From the NCBI GenBank assembly GCA_026421185.1, contig JAPKCH010000008.1:1-55384 (forward strand): a stretch of 55,384 bases of DNA, given 5' to 3'. Of the stretch, positions 36,744 through 45,517 are shown piece by piece. Numbering within the stretch: position 1 is the first letter of the stretch; each line of letters starts with the position of its first letter. The stretch is from Dehalococcoidia bacterium (GTDB lineage Bacteria > Chloroflexota > Dehalococcoidia > Lucifugimonadales > Lucifugimonadaceae). The notes beneath the pieces are model-generated. The model searched no databases. It was not told the DNA's origin and saw only the letters and a program-made list of their open reading frames with translations. Made by a program: the position numbers and the translations under genes.

Positions 36744-37613
36744 TTGCACCCGTTTGCATACGTTGCCCCAAGTACGGTAGCTGAAGCTGTAGCCGTACTA
36801 GATGAACATGGTGATCGAGCCCGACCGCTCGCAGGTGGAACCGACCTTTTGGTCAAAGCTCGCGCTAACGTCTGGGAGTTAGATGCCGTCGTAGACATCA
36901 AGAGTATTCCAGAACTTATGAAACTTTCTGTCGGTAACGACGGACTTAGTATTGGCGCTGGCGTGCCTTGCTACCAGGTATACGACAACAGCGAAATTGC
37001 TGCTGAGTACCCTGGAATTGTTGACGGTGTATCTATCATCGGCGGAATCCAAATTCAGTCTCGTGCCGGTCTTGGTGGAAATCTCTGCAATGCCGCACCG
37101 TCTGGCGATGGAATACCGTCGCTAATCGTTCACAGCGCAGTCGCAAAAATCGCAAGTGTCAACGGCACCCGCGAAGTTGCGATTGAAGACTTCACTACCG
37201 GCCCAAGCCGTACAGTTCTGAAACCTGGCGAGCTACTCGTCAGCATTGAAGTACCTAAGCCTGCTGCTAACTCTGGCGCCGCTTACACACGTTTCATTCC
37301 TCGAAATGAAATGGACATCGCTGTAGCTGGTGTCGGCGTCTTTGTTCAACTAGATTCTTCGGGCAAGAACTTTGAATCTGCCCGAATCGCACTCGCGTCT
37401 GTAGGCCCGACTCCAATTTTGGCGTCAGCTGCAGGCGACAGTCTTGCTGGTAAGCCGGTCAACGACGAAACAATCTCCGCTGCCTCGGCACTAGCTAGGG
37501 ATGCTGCGACACCTATTACCGACATGCGCGGTACGGTTGAACAGCGAAAACAACTTGTAGAAGTACTCACTGGCCGAATGATCAAACAGGCCGTTGAACG
37601 GGCAAGGGGCTAA
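36744..37613 (+). CDS. Molybdenum hydroxylase FAD-binding subunit (CoxM/XdhB type)
   Basis: 289 residues from the TTG at 36744, with AAAGGAG ten bases upstream; an upstream in-frame start would add 21 unrelated residues. FAD-binding motifs are AGGTDLL (30-36) and GLGGNLCNAAPSGD (109-122). The protein passes electrons from the 2Fe-2S subunit to an external acceptor. It leads an operon FAD subunit, 2Fe-2S subunit, Mo subunit, with spacing of only 6 bases to the next gene. It is soluble. The substrate is set by the Mo subunit. Confidence 0.93.
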   Translation: MHPFAYVAPSTVAEAVAVLDEHGDRARPLAGGTDLLVKARANVWELDAVVDIKSIPELMKLSVGNDGLSIGAGVPCYQVYDNSEIAAEYPGIVDGVSIIGGIQIQSRAGLGGNLCNAAPSGDGIPSLIVHSAVAKIASVNGTREVAIEDFTTGPSRTVLKPGELLVSIEVPKPAANSGAAYTRFIPRNEMDIAVAGVGVFVQLDSSGKNFESARIALASVGPTPILASAAGDSLAGKPVNDETISAASALARDAATPITDMRGTVEQRKQLVEVLTGRMIKQAVERARG

Positions 37614-37619
37614 AGAACC

Positions 37620-38096
37620 ATGACAACAAACTCCCCAAGTAAAGTTCACGTAACCACGACCATTAATGGTCAGCAGCACGAATTACTCGTGCCTGGTTAC
37701 ATGAGCCTGCTAGACACTCTTCGTGAACTCATTGGCCTTACAGGCACCAAAGAAGGCTGTCTCGACGGCAACTGTGGTGCATGTACTGTCAGCGTTGACG
37801 GTCGAATCGTAGACTCCTGCCTCGTTCTCGGCGCAGAAGTAAACGGCAAGGTCGTCGACACCATCGAAGGAATGGCAACTCCAGAGGGTCTTCACCCTCT
37901 TCAGCAGGCATTCCTTGAAGAGGCAGCATTGCAGTGTGGTATTTGCACACCGGGCTTCCTCGTCGCTGCAAAGGGTCTGTTGGACAACGAACCTTCACCA
38001 ACTGAAGGTCGAATCCGACACTGGCTCGCAGGAAACCTATGCCGCTGCACTGGCTACGACAAGATTGTCCGCGCCGTACAGAAGGTAAGTGACTAA
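37620..38096 (+). CDS. Molybdenum hydroxylase [2Fe-2S] subunit (CoxS type)
   Basis: 158 residues. The plant-ferredoxin-like cluster has Cys47, Cys52, Cys55 and Cys67 in GCLDGNCGACTVSVDG and SCLVLG. The helical domain holds the second cluster with Cys106 and Cys109 (QCGICTPGF) and Cys141 and Cys143 (NLCRCTGY). Both clusters are complete, so electron flow from the Mo centre to FAD should be intact. It begins with ATG at 37620, immediately after the FAD subunit. Confidence 0.96.
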   Translation: MTTNSPSKVHVTTTINGQQHELLVPGYMSLLDTLRELIGLTGTKEGCLDGNCGACTVSVDGRIVDSCLVLGAEVNGKVVDTIEGMATPEGLHPLQQAFLEEAALQCGICTPGFLVAAKGLLDNEPSPTEGRIRHWLAGNLCRCTGYDKIVRAVQKVSD

Positions 38097-38192
38097 GATG
38101 TCACACCGGATGGCTGCCAAAAGTTATTAACGAATAAGTTGGCAGCTATCTAAACAATCTGGCCCACTAGAACTTAGTCCCGGAGAGAAAAT

Positions 38193-40472
38193 ATGGTCGC
38201 AACATTTGAGCCCAAAACCGATTACAAAGTAGTCGGAACACGCCCAATTCGGCACGATGGATACGACAAAGTAACTGGACGCGCTATTTACGGCGGAGAC
38301 GTAAAACTACCCGGATTAATCTGGGGAGTAATGGTCCGAAGCCCGCACGCGCACGCCAATATAAAGTCGATCGATACCTCAGCTGCTGAGGCTGTAGACG
38401 GTGTATTTGCCGTTATTACAGGGGCAGATATGCCAGATGCCCCAAGCAAGCTCGTTGACCTTGGTGAAGGAGACATCAACTTCAAGTGGGCATCAAATAA
38501 ATTGATGGCCGACACCAAGGTTCTCTATCGTGGTCATCCTGTCGCAGCTATTGCAGCTACCGACAGGTACGTCGCTGAAGAAGCCGCTCGTAAAGTGGTT
38601 GTTGAGTACGAAGTACTCGAATCAGTCACTAACGTAGTTGATGCACTGAAGCCAGATGCGCCTGTCATTCTTCCTGACATGGTTGGTGACGACCTGGGTG
38701 AAGATGTAACGAACACCAACATGGCCGCTCACGTCCGACACGAGTTCGGCGACGTTGAAGGCGCATTCGCATCTGCAGCTCACACCGTTGAGCGCGAGTA
38801 CAACATGCAGATGGTTCATCAGGGATACATCGAACCTCAAAACGCTACGGCGATTTGGGACGAAGAAGACCGCATCAAGATCTGGACAAGCACGCAGGGT
38901 GCATTCCCGGCTCGAACCCAGATCGCTGGAATTCTTCAAGTTGATGTTTCTCGAGTGAAAGTTACTCCGACTGAAATCGGTGGCGGCTTCGGAGGCAAGA
39001 TTCCGGTCTACTTCGAGCCAATCGCAGCAATTCTTTCTAAGAAATCGCAACGCCCTGTGAAAATGATCATGGAGCGAACGGCGGTATTCGAAACTACCGG
39101 ACCTACTCCGGGTGCTCGAATGATCGTCAAGCTCGGTGCAGACGCCAACGGTAAATTGACTGCTGCAACATCTGACATCTGGTTTGAAGCCGGCGCTAAT
39201 CCTGGTGCATTCATCGGTCCAGCAGCAATGTGTGTATATGCTCCTTACGAAATCGCCAACACTCGTATCGATGGTTGGGACGTTCTCGTAAACAAGCCAA
39301 AGGTTGCTCCATACCGCGCTCCTGGTTCGCCTCAGGTTGCATTCGCTATGGAATCTGCAGTCAACGAACTTTGTGAAGAAGGCGGTTGGGATCCACTACA
39401 GTTCCGAATCGACAATGCTTCCAAAGAAGGAACACGTCGTGGTGACGGAGTTCTCTTCTCGAAAATTGGTATGGAAGAAGTTCTGCAAGCTACTAAGGAA
39501 TCTGCTCACTGGAACTCACCACTAGGTGACGCTCCAGCAGGCAAGGCTCGAGGCCGCGGTATTGCAAACGGCTACTGGTTCAACATTGGGCTAAAGTCAT
39601 CTGCAAACCTCGCTGTAAATAGCGATGGAACCGTTCAGCTGACCGAAGGTTCTACCGATATCGGTGGATCACGAACATCAATGGCTATGCACGTTGCCGA
39701 AGTACTCGGTATCGGTGCTCATGATGTTCGACCTACTGTTGGTGACACTGAATCCATTGGTTACACCGATGTAACTGGTGGCTCACGAACTACATATGCA
39801 ACTGGCTACGCTTGCTGGCTAGCCGCTAACAATCTTGTAGATGTACTTAAGGACCGCGTTGCGATCCTATGGGACATTGACAAGGACGACGTTGATTTCA
39901 ACGACGGTAAATTCATCTCGAAGGCAGAAGCGCAAAAGTCGATCGGATTCAAGGAGCTTGCTGGTAAGCTTGACGACCTCGGTGGCCCAGCAAACTCAAC
40001 TGGTTCTGTTGACCTCGAATCGGCTGGTGACGGCTTCGGACTGCACATCGCTGATATCGAAATTGATCTGGAAACAGGCAAGAGCGATATAATCCGATAC
40101 ACAGCCATTCAAGATGTTGGAACTGCAATTCACCCTGCATATGTCGAAGGACAGCTTCAAGGTGGATCGGTTCAGGGAATCGGTTGGGCACTGAACGAGG
40201 AGTACTACATGAAGGACGATGGCTCGATGGCCAACTCCAGCTTCCTCGACTACCGGATGCCAACTTCGCTTGACCTACCAATGATCGAAACAGTGTTGGT
40301 AGAAGTACCTAACCCACTTCACCCTTACGGTGTTCGTGGAGTTGGTGAAGTTCCAATTTGTCCTCCAGTCGCTGCGATTGCTAACTCAATCAACGATGCG
40401 TTGGGCAAACGGCTCTACAACACTCCTATGAATGCAGGCAGCATTCTTAAAGCCCTGAAACAGGATTCCTAA
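38193..40472 (+). CDS. Molybdenum hydroxylase Mo-binding subunit, first copy
   Basis: 759 residues, aldehyde/xanthine dehydrogenase large-subunit fold. Motifs in order include KVTGRAIYGGDV, QMVHQGYIEPQNATA, IGGGFGGK, PYRAPGSPQ, a GSTDIGGSRT cofactor-binding segment, and GVGEVPICPP with catalytic Glu719. The active-site loop is PYRAPG, not the AYXCSFR loop of true CO dehydrogenase, so CO oxidation is unlikely. The enzyme hydroxylates an N-heterocycle or aldehyde of unknown identity. GGAG (38180-38183) precedes the ATG by nine bases. A 96-base gap separates it from the 2Fe-2S gene. Confidence 0.94.
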   Translation: MVATFEPKTDYKVVGTRPIRHDGYDKVTGRAIYGGDVKLPGLIWGVMVRSPHAHANIKSIDTSAAEAVDGVFAVITGADMPDAPSKLVDLGEGDINFKWASNKLMADTKVLYRGHPVAAIAATDRYVAEEAARKVVVEYEVLESVTNVVDALKPDAPVILPDMVGDDLGEDVTNTNMAAHVRHEFGDVEGAFASAAHTVEREYNMQMVHQGYIEPQNATAIWDEEDRIKIWTSTQGAFPARTQIAGILQVDVSRVKVTPTEIGGGFGGKIPVYFEPIAAILSKKSQRPVKMIMERTAVFETTGPTPGARMIVKLGADANGKLTAATSDIWFEAGANPGAFIGPAAMCVYAPYEIANTRIDGWDVLVNKPKVAPYRAPGSPQVAFAMESAVNELCEEGGWDPLQFRIDNASKEGTRRGDGVLFSKIGMEEVLQATKESAHWNSPLGDAPAGKARGRGIANGYWFNIGLKSSANLAVNSDGTVQLTEGSTDIGGSRTSMAMHVAEVLGIGAHDVRPTVGDTESIGYTDVTGGSRTTYATGYACWLAANNLVDVLKDRVAILWDIDKDDVDFNDGKFISKAEAQKSIGFKELAGKLDDLGGPANSTGSVDLESAGDGFGLHIADIEIDLETGKSDIIRYTAIQDVGTAIHPAYVEGQLQGGSVQGIGWALNEEYYMKDDGSMANSSFLDYRMPTSLDLPMIETVLVEVPNPLHPYGVRGVGEVPICPPVAAIANSINDALGKRLYNTPMNAGSILKALKQDS

Positions 40473-40512
40473 AGAACTTTAACAGGGCTAAATAAAAAGT
40501 AACTAATCGAGT

Positions 40513-40541
40513 GGCCGGAAGTTGAATTCAACTTTCCGGCC
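40513..40541 (+). promoter_or_regulatory. Strong hairpin between the two Mo-subunit genes
   Basis: GGCCGGAAGTTGAA pairs with TTCAACTTTCCGGCC with one bulged base, centred on GAATTC. The sequence after it (GACTTGTTT) is only mildly T-rich, so it may stop part of the transcripts or set relative levels of the two Mo subunits. Its core resembles the hairpin in front of trpE. Confidence 0.65.
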
Positions 40542-40615
40542 GACTTGTTTCCAATAGATTTTGGAACTGGCTCACTAACCGGATCGATTCAATATAGATC
40601 CAACGAGGAAACCGA

Positions 40616-42886
40616 ATGGTCGCAACCTACGAGACGAAGACTGACTACAAGGTCATAGGCAACTCACCAATCAGGCACGATGGCCTGGACAAGGTGACTG
40701 GCCGAGCCATTTACGGTGGTGATGTAAAAGAACCAGGTCTTATATGGGGTGATGTAATCCGCAGCCCATATGCTCATGCTCGAATCAAGAGCATCGACAC
40801 TTCAGTTGCTGAAGCAATAGCCGGTGTGTTCGCGGTTCTAACTCACGCCGACTTCCCACAGGCTGACGATCTTACGATCGACACTGGTGAAGGCACTGTA
40901 AACCTACGACGTGGCCAGTCGAACGTGATGGCCGACCAGAAGGTTCATTACAAGGGACACGTAGTAGCTGCTGTTGCTGCTGTCGACCGAAACACTGCTC
41001 AGATCGCTGCTCAGGCAATCAAGGTCGAGTACGAAGTACTTCCTGCGATTACTGATGTCGACGCAGCTATGGCAGACGGCGCACCGCAAATCCTTGAAGG
41101 ACTCATAGGTGACCACCTCGGTGAAAATGTCGAGAACACCAACGTTGCGCGAGTATTCCGGCACGAATTCGGAAACGTTGAAGATGCATTTGCAAACTCC
41201 GACCTCGTAATCGAACGAACAGTTGAAATGTCTATGGTTCATCAGGGCTACATAGAGCCGCACAACGCAACCGCCATATGGGCGCAGGACGACAACCTAA
41301 CCGTTTGGTCCAGCACACAGGGTACTTTCGGAGTTCGATCACAGGTTGCTGGCTTGCTCCACATGCCAGAATCCAAGATTAAAGTTAACTACGTTGAAAT
41401 CGGTGGTGGTTTCGGCGGAAAGACAGTCGTTTACCTCGCACCAATTGCAGCGCTCCTCTCTCGCAAAGCGGGCGGACGTCCAGTTAAGCTAGTGATGGAC
41501 CGATCGTCAGTATTTGAAGCTACTGGTCCTGCCCCAGGTGGCAAGATCCGCATGAAAATTGGCGTAAACAAGGACGGTAAGATTCAAGCGGCCGACACCG
41601 ATCTCATGCTCGAAGCTGGTGGATTCCCAGGATCAGCAGTAGGCGCAGCAGCAATCTGCGTATTTGCTTGCTACAACCTTCCTGTTTCACGAATCACTGG
41701 TTACGACGTTCTCGTAAACAAGCCTAAGTCTGCTGCATACCGAGCCCCTGGCTCACCGCAAGCATCTTTCGCTATCGAGACTGTCATCGACGAAATCTGT
41801 GACGAACTAGGCTTCGACAAGATTCAGTTCCGACTCGACAACGCTGCTCACGAAGGCACCCGCCGTGGTGACGGAGTGCAGTTTATCCGAGTTGGTCTTG
41901 AAGAATGTCTCGTTGCAGCTAAAGAATCCGACCACTGGAACGCACCACTTGGTGAAGCTCCTGCTGGCAAGGCACGTGGACGCGGCATCGCTTCTGCTTA
42001 CTGGATGAACGGTGGAGGCAAGTCGACTTGTGACCTGATGTTGCAGGACGATGGAACCGTAATGTTGAACGAAGGTTCTGCCGATATTGGTGGAACACGA
42101 ACTTCTATCGCTATGCAGGCTGCCGAAGTTCTCGGCATCCCAGTAGAAGACTTCCACCCATCGATCCCTGACACCGACACAATTGGTTTCACGGGCGTTA
42201 CTGGTGGATCACGAACGACTTACACAACTGGCCTGGCTGCTTACAACGCTGCTCAGAAGCTAGTTGTTGAACTCAAGACTCGTGTTGCCGACCTCTGGGA
42301 GACCGAAGCCCGCAACGTTGAATTTGCCGATGGCACATTCACCGCTAACGGCGACTCAATCGGTATTAAGGAACTTGCAGGCAAGCTCGACCCAACTGGT
42401 GGCCCAGCTACCTCAACTTCATCTGTAAACCTTGCCGAAGCTGGTAACGCCTACGGTGTTCAGATCTGTGACCTCGAAATTGACCTTGCTACTGGCAAGA
42501 CCGACGTTATTCGATACACAGCAGTTCAAGACGTCGGAAAAGCTGTTCACCCTCAGTATGCTGAAGGCCAGATTCAGGGCGGAGTTGTTCAGGGTCTTGG
42601 CTGGGCGCTAAACGAGGAATACTTCATCACCGATGATGGAGCAATGGCCAACCGGTCGTTCCTCGACTACCGCATGCCAACATCGCTCGACATGCCTATG
42701 ATCGACACGATCATGGTCGAAGTTCCGAACCCACTGCACCCTTACGGTGTTCGTGGAATCGGAGAAGTTCCGATTTGCCCACCGCTTTCGGCCGCTACAC
42801 AGGCAGTGAAGGAAGCAGTCGGCAAGTCTTTCTACTCACTTCCAGTCAAACCTGGTCGAATCCTAGAAGCACTTAACGGCGACTAA
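40616..42886 (+). CDS. Molybdenum hydroxylase Mo-binding subunit, second copy
   Basis: 756 residues, close paralog of the preceding gene: most residues match through the first 60 positions (KTDYKVIGNSPIRHDG, KVTGRAIYGGDVK). Motifs are IGGGFGGK, AYRAPGSPQ, GSADIGGTRT and GIGEVPICPP with catalytic Glu717. It has no FAD or 2Fe-2S partner of its own, so it probably uses those encoded upstream. Differences lie in the central substrate-channel region, which suggests different substrate specificity. GAGGAAACC lies just before the ATG at 40616. Confidence 0.94.
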   Translation: MVATYETKTDYKVIGNSPIRHDGLDKVTGRAIYGGDVKEPGLIWGDVIRSPYAHARIKSIDTSVAEAIAGVFAVLTHADFPQADDLTIDTGEGTVNLRRGQSNVMADQKVHYKGHVVAAVAAVDRNTAQIAAQAIKVEYEVLPAITDVDAAMADGAPQILEGLIGDHLGENVENTNVARVFRHEFGNVEDAFANSDLVIERTVEMSMVHQGYIEPHNATAIWAQDDNLTVWSSTQGTFGVRSQVAGLLHMPESKIKVNYVEIGGGFGGKTVVYLAPIAALLSRKAGGRPVKLVMDRSSVFEATGPAPGGKIRMKIGVNKDGKIQAADTDLMLEAGGFPGSAVGAAAICVFACYNLPVSRITGYDVLVNKPKSAAYRAPGSPQASFAIETVIDEICDELGFDKIQFRLDNAAHEGTRRGDGVQFIRVGLEECLVAAKESDHWNAPLGEAPAGKARGRGIASAYWMNGGGKSTCDLMLQDDGTVMLNEGSADIGGTRTSIAMQAAEVLGIPVEDFHPSIPDTDTIGFTGVTGGSRTTYTTGLAAYNAAQKLVVELKTRVADLWETEARNVEFADGTFTANGDSIGIKELAGKLDPTGGPATSTSSVNLAEAGNAYGVQICDLEIDLATGKTDVIRYTAVQDVGKAVHPQYAEGQIQGGVVQGLGWALNEEYFITDDGAMANRSFLDYRMPTSLDMPMIDTIMVEVPNPLHPYGVRGIGEVPICPPLSAATQAVKEAVGKSFYSLPVKPGRILEALNGD

Positions 42887-42901
42887 TTAGTTCTACCGAA
42901 T

Positions 42902-42939
42902 CAGATTCAAACAGGTCGTATTTGACCTAAAACGATCTG
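42902..42939 (+). promoter_or_regulatory. Two-step hairpin ending at the MoaD-like gene's ribosome binding site
   Basis: CAGAT (42902-42906) pairs with ATCTG (42935-42939), and inside it AGGTC (42913-42917) pairs with GACCT (42924-42928). The structure ends at the AAGGGAGGT ribosome binding site, so it could affect translation of the next gene. Confidence 0.4.
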
Positions 42940-42953
42940 AAAGGGAGGTAAAA

Positions 42954-43217
42954 ATGGCAACGGTCTTCCTCCCTTACGCTCTGCGCAAGTACGCTGATGG
43001 CGCAGAGCGGGTAGAAATACACGCCAAGACTCTTGGCGAGCTTGTCGAAAATCTTGAAGCGGCCTACCCAGGCACAGGAGTTCATCTTATTAAAGATGGT
43101 CGACTCAAGCCGGGGCTGGCGGCAATTGTCGGGCACATGGCAACCCGGAGAGGATTACTACAGAAGTTAGAACCTGATACCGAGGTTCACTTCATCACGG
43201 CTATTTCCGGCGGATAA
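42954..43217 (+). CDS. MoaD/ThiS-like ubiquitin-fold sulfur carrier
   Basis: 87 residues ending in the Gly-Gly tail (ITAISGG) that is adenylated and thiocarboxylated in MoaD and ThiS. The beta-grasp pattern FLPYALRKYADGAERVEI, TLGELVENLEAAYPG and DTEVHFITAISGG is clear. A very strong ribosome binding site precedes the ATG. MoaD provides sulfur for molybdopterin; as this gene directly follows two Mo-enzyme subunits, a dedicated role in their cofactor is plausible. No MoaE is in the window. It could alternatively serve another thiolation pathway. Confidence 0.88.
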   Translation: MATVFLPYALRKYADGAERVEIHAKTLGELVENLEAAYPGTGVHLIKDGRLKPGLAAIVGHMATRRGLLQKLEPDTEVHFITAISGG

Positions 43218-43352
43218 TCTAAACTCATACGATTCAACTCTCGATTGTTAGGGTTCGTAAGAATTCATAGAAGTCTGTCGTGCATCCTATTTGTGTATAA
43301 AATCTCAATCTGCGATACGCAAACATCAAATACCTACTCCAGAGAACAATCC

Positions 43353-43967
43353 ATGAGTAACGATCTCACTAAGTTCGATTTCGAAGATGGTGCAGTACTA
43401 AATGCATCCTGCAAGCAGGTGATCGCCGATGGCGTCAGTTCAATCCTGAAGACCGTTGGTGACCGTGTTGATGTGAAGGGAACTGTCGACACTCCCAAGC
43501 GTGTCGCTAACATGTACGACGAAGTCCTTTCAGGCTATTCGATAGACCCGGTCGAACTACTAAACGGCGCTATGTTCGATGTAGAGTATGACGAGATGGT
43601 CGTTGTGAAAGACATCAATTTCTATTCACTTTGCGAACATCATCTACTCCCGTTCTATGGCAAAGCTCATGTCGGATACCTTCCGAACAATAAAGTCATC
43701 GGACTTTCTAAAATCCCTCGACTCGTAGAGATGTTTGCCAGACGCCTGCAGGTTCAGGAACGAATGACTCAGCAGATAGCTATCACTATGGATGATCTAA
43801 TTCAGCCAGCTGGAATTGGCGTGGTTGTCGAAGCACAACACTTATGCGCCGCCATGCGAGGCGTTCGAAAACCCAACACGACGATGACAACCAGCGCCGT
43901 TAGAGGACTCTTCAAAAAGAATTCCTCAACACGTGAAGAATTCTTCAGTCACGTTCGACAGTCGTAA
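43353..43967 (+). CDS. folE: GTP cyclohydrolase I
   Basis: 204 residues from the ATG at 43353; the frame is open further upstream, but that part is not family-like. Zinc ligands are Cys94, His97 and Cys165 (SLCEHHLLPF and QHLCAAMRG). Conserved segments are KVIGLSKIPRLVEMFARRLQVQERMTQQIA and the C-terminal VRKPN. It converts GTP to 7,8-dihydroneopterin triphosphate, the first step to folate and other pterins. It begins a three-gene cluster with a FolM-like reductase and a FolB/FolX homolog. The usual partners folP and folK are absent. Confidence 0.95.
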   Translation: MSNDLTKFDFEDGAVLNASCKQVIADGVSSILKTVGDRVDVKGTVDTPKRVANMYDEVLSGYSIDPVELLNGAMFDVEYDEMVVVKDINFYSLCEHHLLPFYGKAHVGYLPNNKVIGLSKIPRLVEMFARRLQVQERMTQQIAITMDDLIQPAGIGVVVEAQHLCAAMRGVRKPNTTMTTSAVRGLFKKNSSTREEFFSHVRQS

Positions 43968-43991
43968 TTCCGAGTAGAAGATAATTTTCAT

Positions 43992-44723
43992 ATGGATACA
44001 AACGGAAAAGTAGCCCTTGTAACCGGCGCCGGTAGAAGAGTTGGGCGTTCGCTAGCTCTTGCTCTCGGCGACGCGGGCTGCAGAGTAGCTGTGCATTACG
44101 GTAAATCAGAAAAAGACGCCCAAGAAACTGCTGCATTAATTCACTCTATGGGCAGCGAAGCTATCACCGTTCAAGCCGATCTCGAAGATCCTGCTCAGGT
44201 CGAGTCGCTCGCCGTTGCGGTAGAAGAACAACTTGGGTCTATCGATATTCTTGTGAACAACGCATCGATTTTCGAGAAGATCGAACTCAGAGACCTTTCC
44301 GTTGAAGATTGGGATCGCCACTTCGCCATAAACGTTAGGGCGCCGTTTCTACTCGCCAAGGCGATGCAGTCGCAACGCTCGTCCGACTCACCAGGCAAAA
44401 TCATCAGCCTCAATGATTGGCGCACAGCCCGTCCAACCAGGTTTGCTTACGGTGTGACCAAGACGGCCCTCTCAGGGCTTACACGATCACTGGCACTATG
44501 TATGGCGCCTAATGTTCAAGTAACCGAAGTATCGCTCGGAGCGATACTGCCTCCAGCCGACATTCCGCTCGACCGCCCACGTGGCGAAATACAAATAGAC
44601 CTCGGACCTGCCGACCGAATGGGAACGCTCAACGAAGTAGCCGACGTAATGATGATGTTAATAAAAAACGACTTCATCACTGGCGAAACCATCAACGTCG
44701 ACGGTGGACGACACATTAAATAA
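43992..44723 (+). CDS. folM: FolM-like pteridine (dihydromonapterin/dihydrofolate) reductase
   Basis: 243 residues, short-chain dehydrogenase fold. The cofactor motif is TGAGRRVGRS (11-20), whose Arg-Arg pair favours NADPH. The catalytic Tyr153 and Lys157 are in YGVTK, while the usual Ser is replaced by Asp142 (SLNDW), the same replacement seen in pteridine reductase PTR1 and E. coli FolM. The C-terminus GETINVDGGRH matches FolM. These features, plus folE before it and folB/folX after it, argue strongly for a pterin substrate. Start at ATG 43992, 24 bases after folE. Confidence 0.78.
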   Translation: MDTNGKVALVTGAGRRVGRSLALALGDAGCRVAVHYGKSEKDAQETAALIHSMGSEAITVQADLEDPAQVESLAVAVEEQLGSIDILVNNASIFEKIELRDLSVEDWDRHFAINVRAPFLLAKAMQSQRSSDSPGKIISLNDWRTARPTRFAYGVTKTALSGLTRSLALCMAPNVQVTEVSLGAILPPADIPLDRPRGEIQIDLGPADRMGTLNEVADVMMMLIKNDFITGETINVDGGRHIK

Positions 44724-45188
44724 GTGATGGGTGGCATTGTTACTTTTTCTAGCAATAACGCATCCACGAACCCTAGGTATTCACTCGATACAACAATGAC
44801 ATCTTCTTCCGACAACTCCCCGCAACTAGACACCGTGCGTATCGAGCGACTTCAGCTCGATTGCATCATCGGCATTAATCCGTGGGAACGACTGACCAAG
44901 CAACGCATAACGATCGACATAGAAATGAACACCGATTTGTCAGCTGCCGGTGAATCGGATGCGATCGAAGACACGATTAACTACAGAACTGTATCTAAAG
45001 CCGTAACGGCTGAAGTGGAAGCATCGAGCTACGGATTAGTAGAGGCCCTTGCGGCAAGGGTAGCTGAAATTTGTCTTGAAGATGAAAACACACAGTCGGT
45101 AGAAGTAACCGTGCGTAAACCGGGAGCAGTACGTAAAGCTTCCGCAGTTGGCGTCATCGTTAGACGAAGTCGCCCAAGCCAAAGCTAG
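44724..45188 (+). CDS. folB: Dihydroneopterin aldolase/epimerase (FolB/FolX family)
   Basis: 154 residues if read from the GTG/ATG just after the SDR stop; an ATG at 44796 gives 130 residues and starts close to the conserved core, so the first ~30 residues are uncertain. Active-site residues of FolB are present: Glu in INPWER, Tyr in INYRTVSK and Lys in RKPGAV. The INYRTVSK segment also strongly resembles FolX (dihydroneopterin triphosphate epimerase). The protein makes hydroxymethyl-dihydropterin (FolB) or monapterin triphosphate (FolX). It overlaps or abuts the FolM-like gene and ends this operon. Confidence 0.88.
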   Translation: MMGGIVTFSSNNASTNPRYSLDTTMTSSSDNSPQLDTVRIERLQLDCIIGINPWERLTKQRITIDIEMNTDLSAAGESDAIEDTINYRTVSKAVTAEVEASSYGLVEALAARVAEICLEDENTQSVEVTVRKPGAVRKASAVGVIVRRSRPSQS

Positions 45189-45517
45189 AGACCAGAGATC
45201 ACTCGGAATTCACTCTCAGCGTTACAAGCACGCGCTGTTAGTTCAGACAATTTTCATCGCCGACACACAATTCTTGGGCTTGGCAAAGAATTCAGGGTGC
45301 GGTATTCAAGTCTGATCTGTATGCATCGTGACAAGTCCGAACTGGTGAACAACTCAGATTCTGGTGAGAAAGCTCTTGATCCTAGAGCTCAATCCGAGTA
45401 GGAACTAAGCTTCCAAAATTCATAACACACAACTAATAGCAGTTTCAGAAGTACATAGCCACTAGCAGTTGAGACTTAACCGATTTATAACTAATTCGCA
45501 GCAGAACACCAGTAAAG
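45189..45517. other. Intergenic region, no recognisable gene
   Basis: A 329-base gap between convergent genes. A 26-codon frame (45321-45401) starts with ATG but has no ribosome binding site and no recognisable sequence. I see no clear terminator for either neighbour. Confidence 0.5.

Noticed and set aside
38193-40472. Possible aerobic CO dehydrogenase (CoxL)
   Set aside because: The active-site loop is PYRAPG, and AYRAPG in the other two copies, rather than AYXCSFR or AYRGAGR, so these are other molybdenum hydroxylases.
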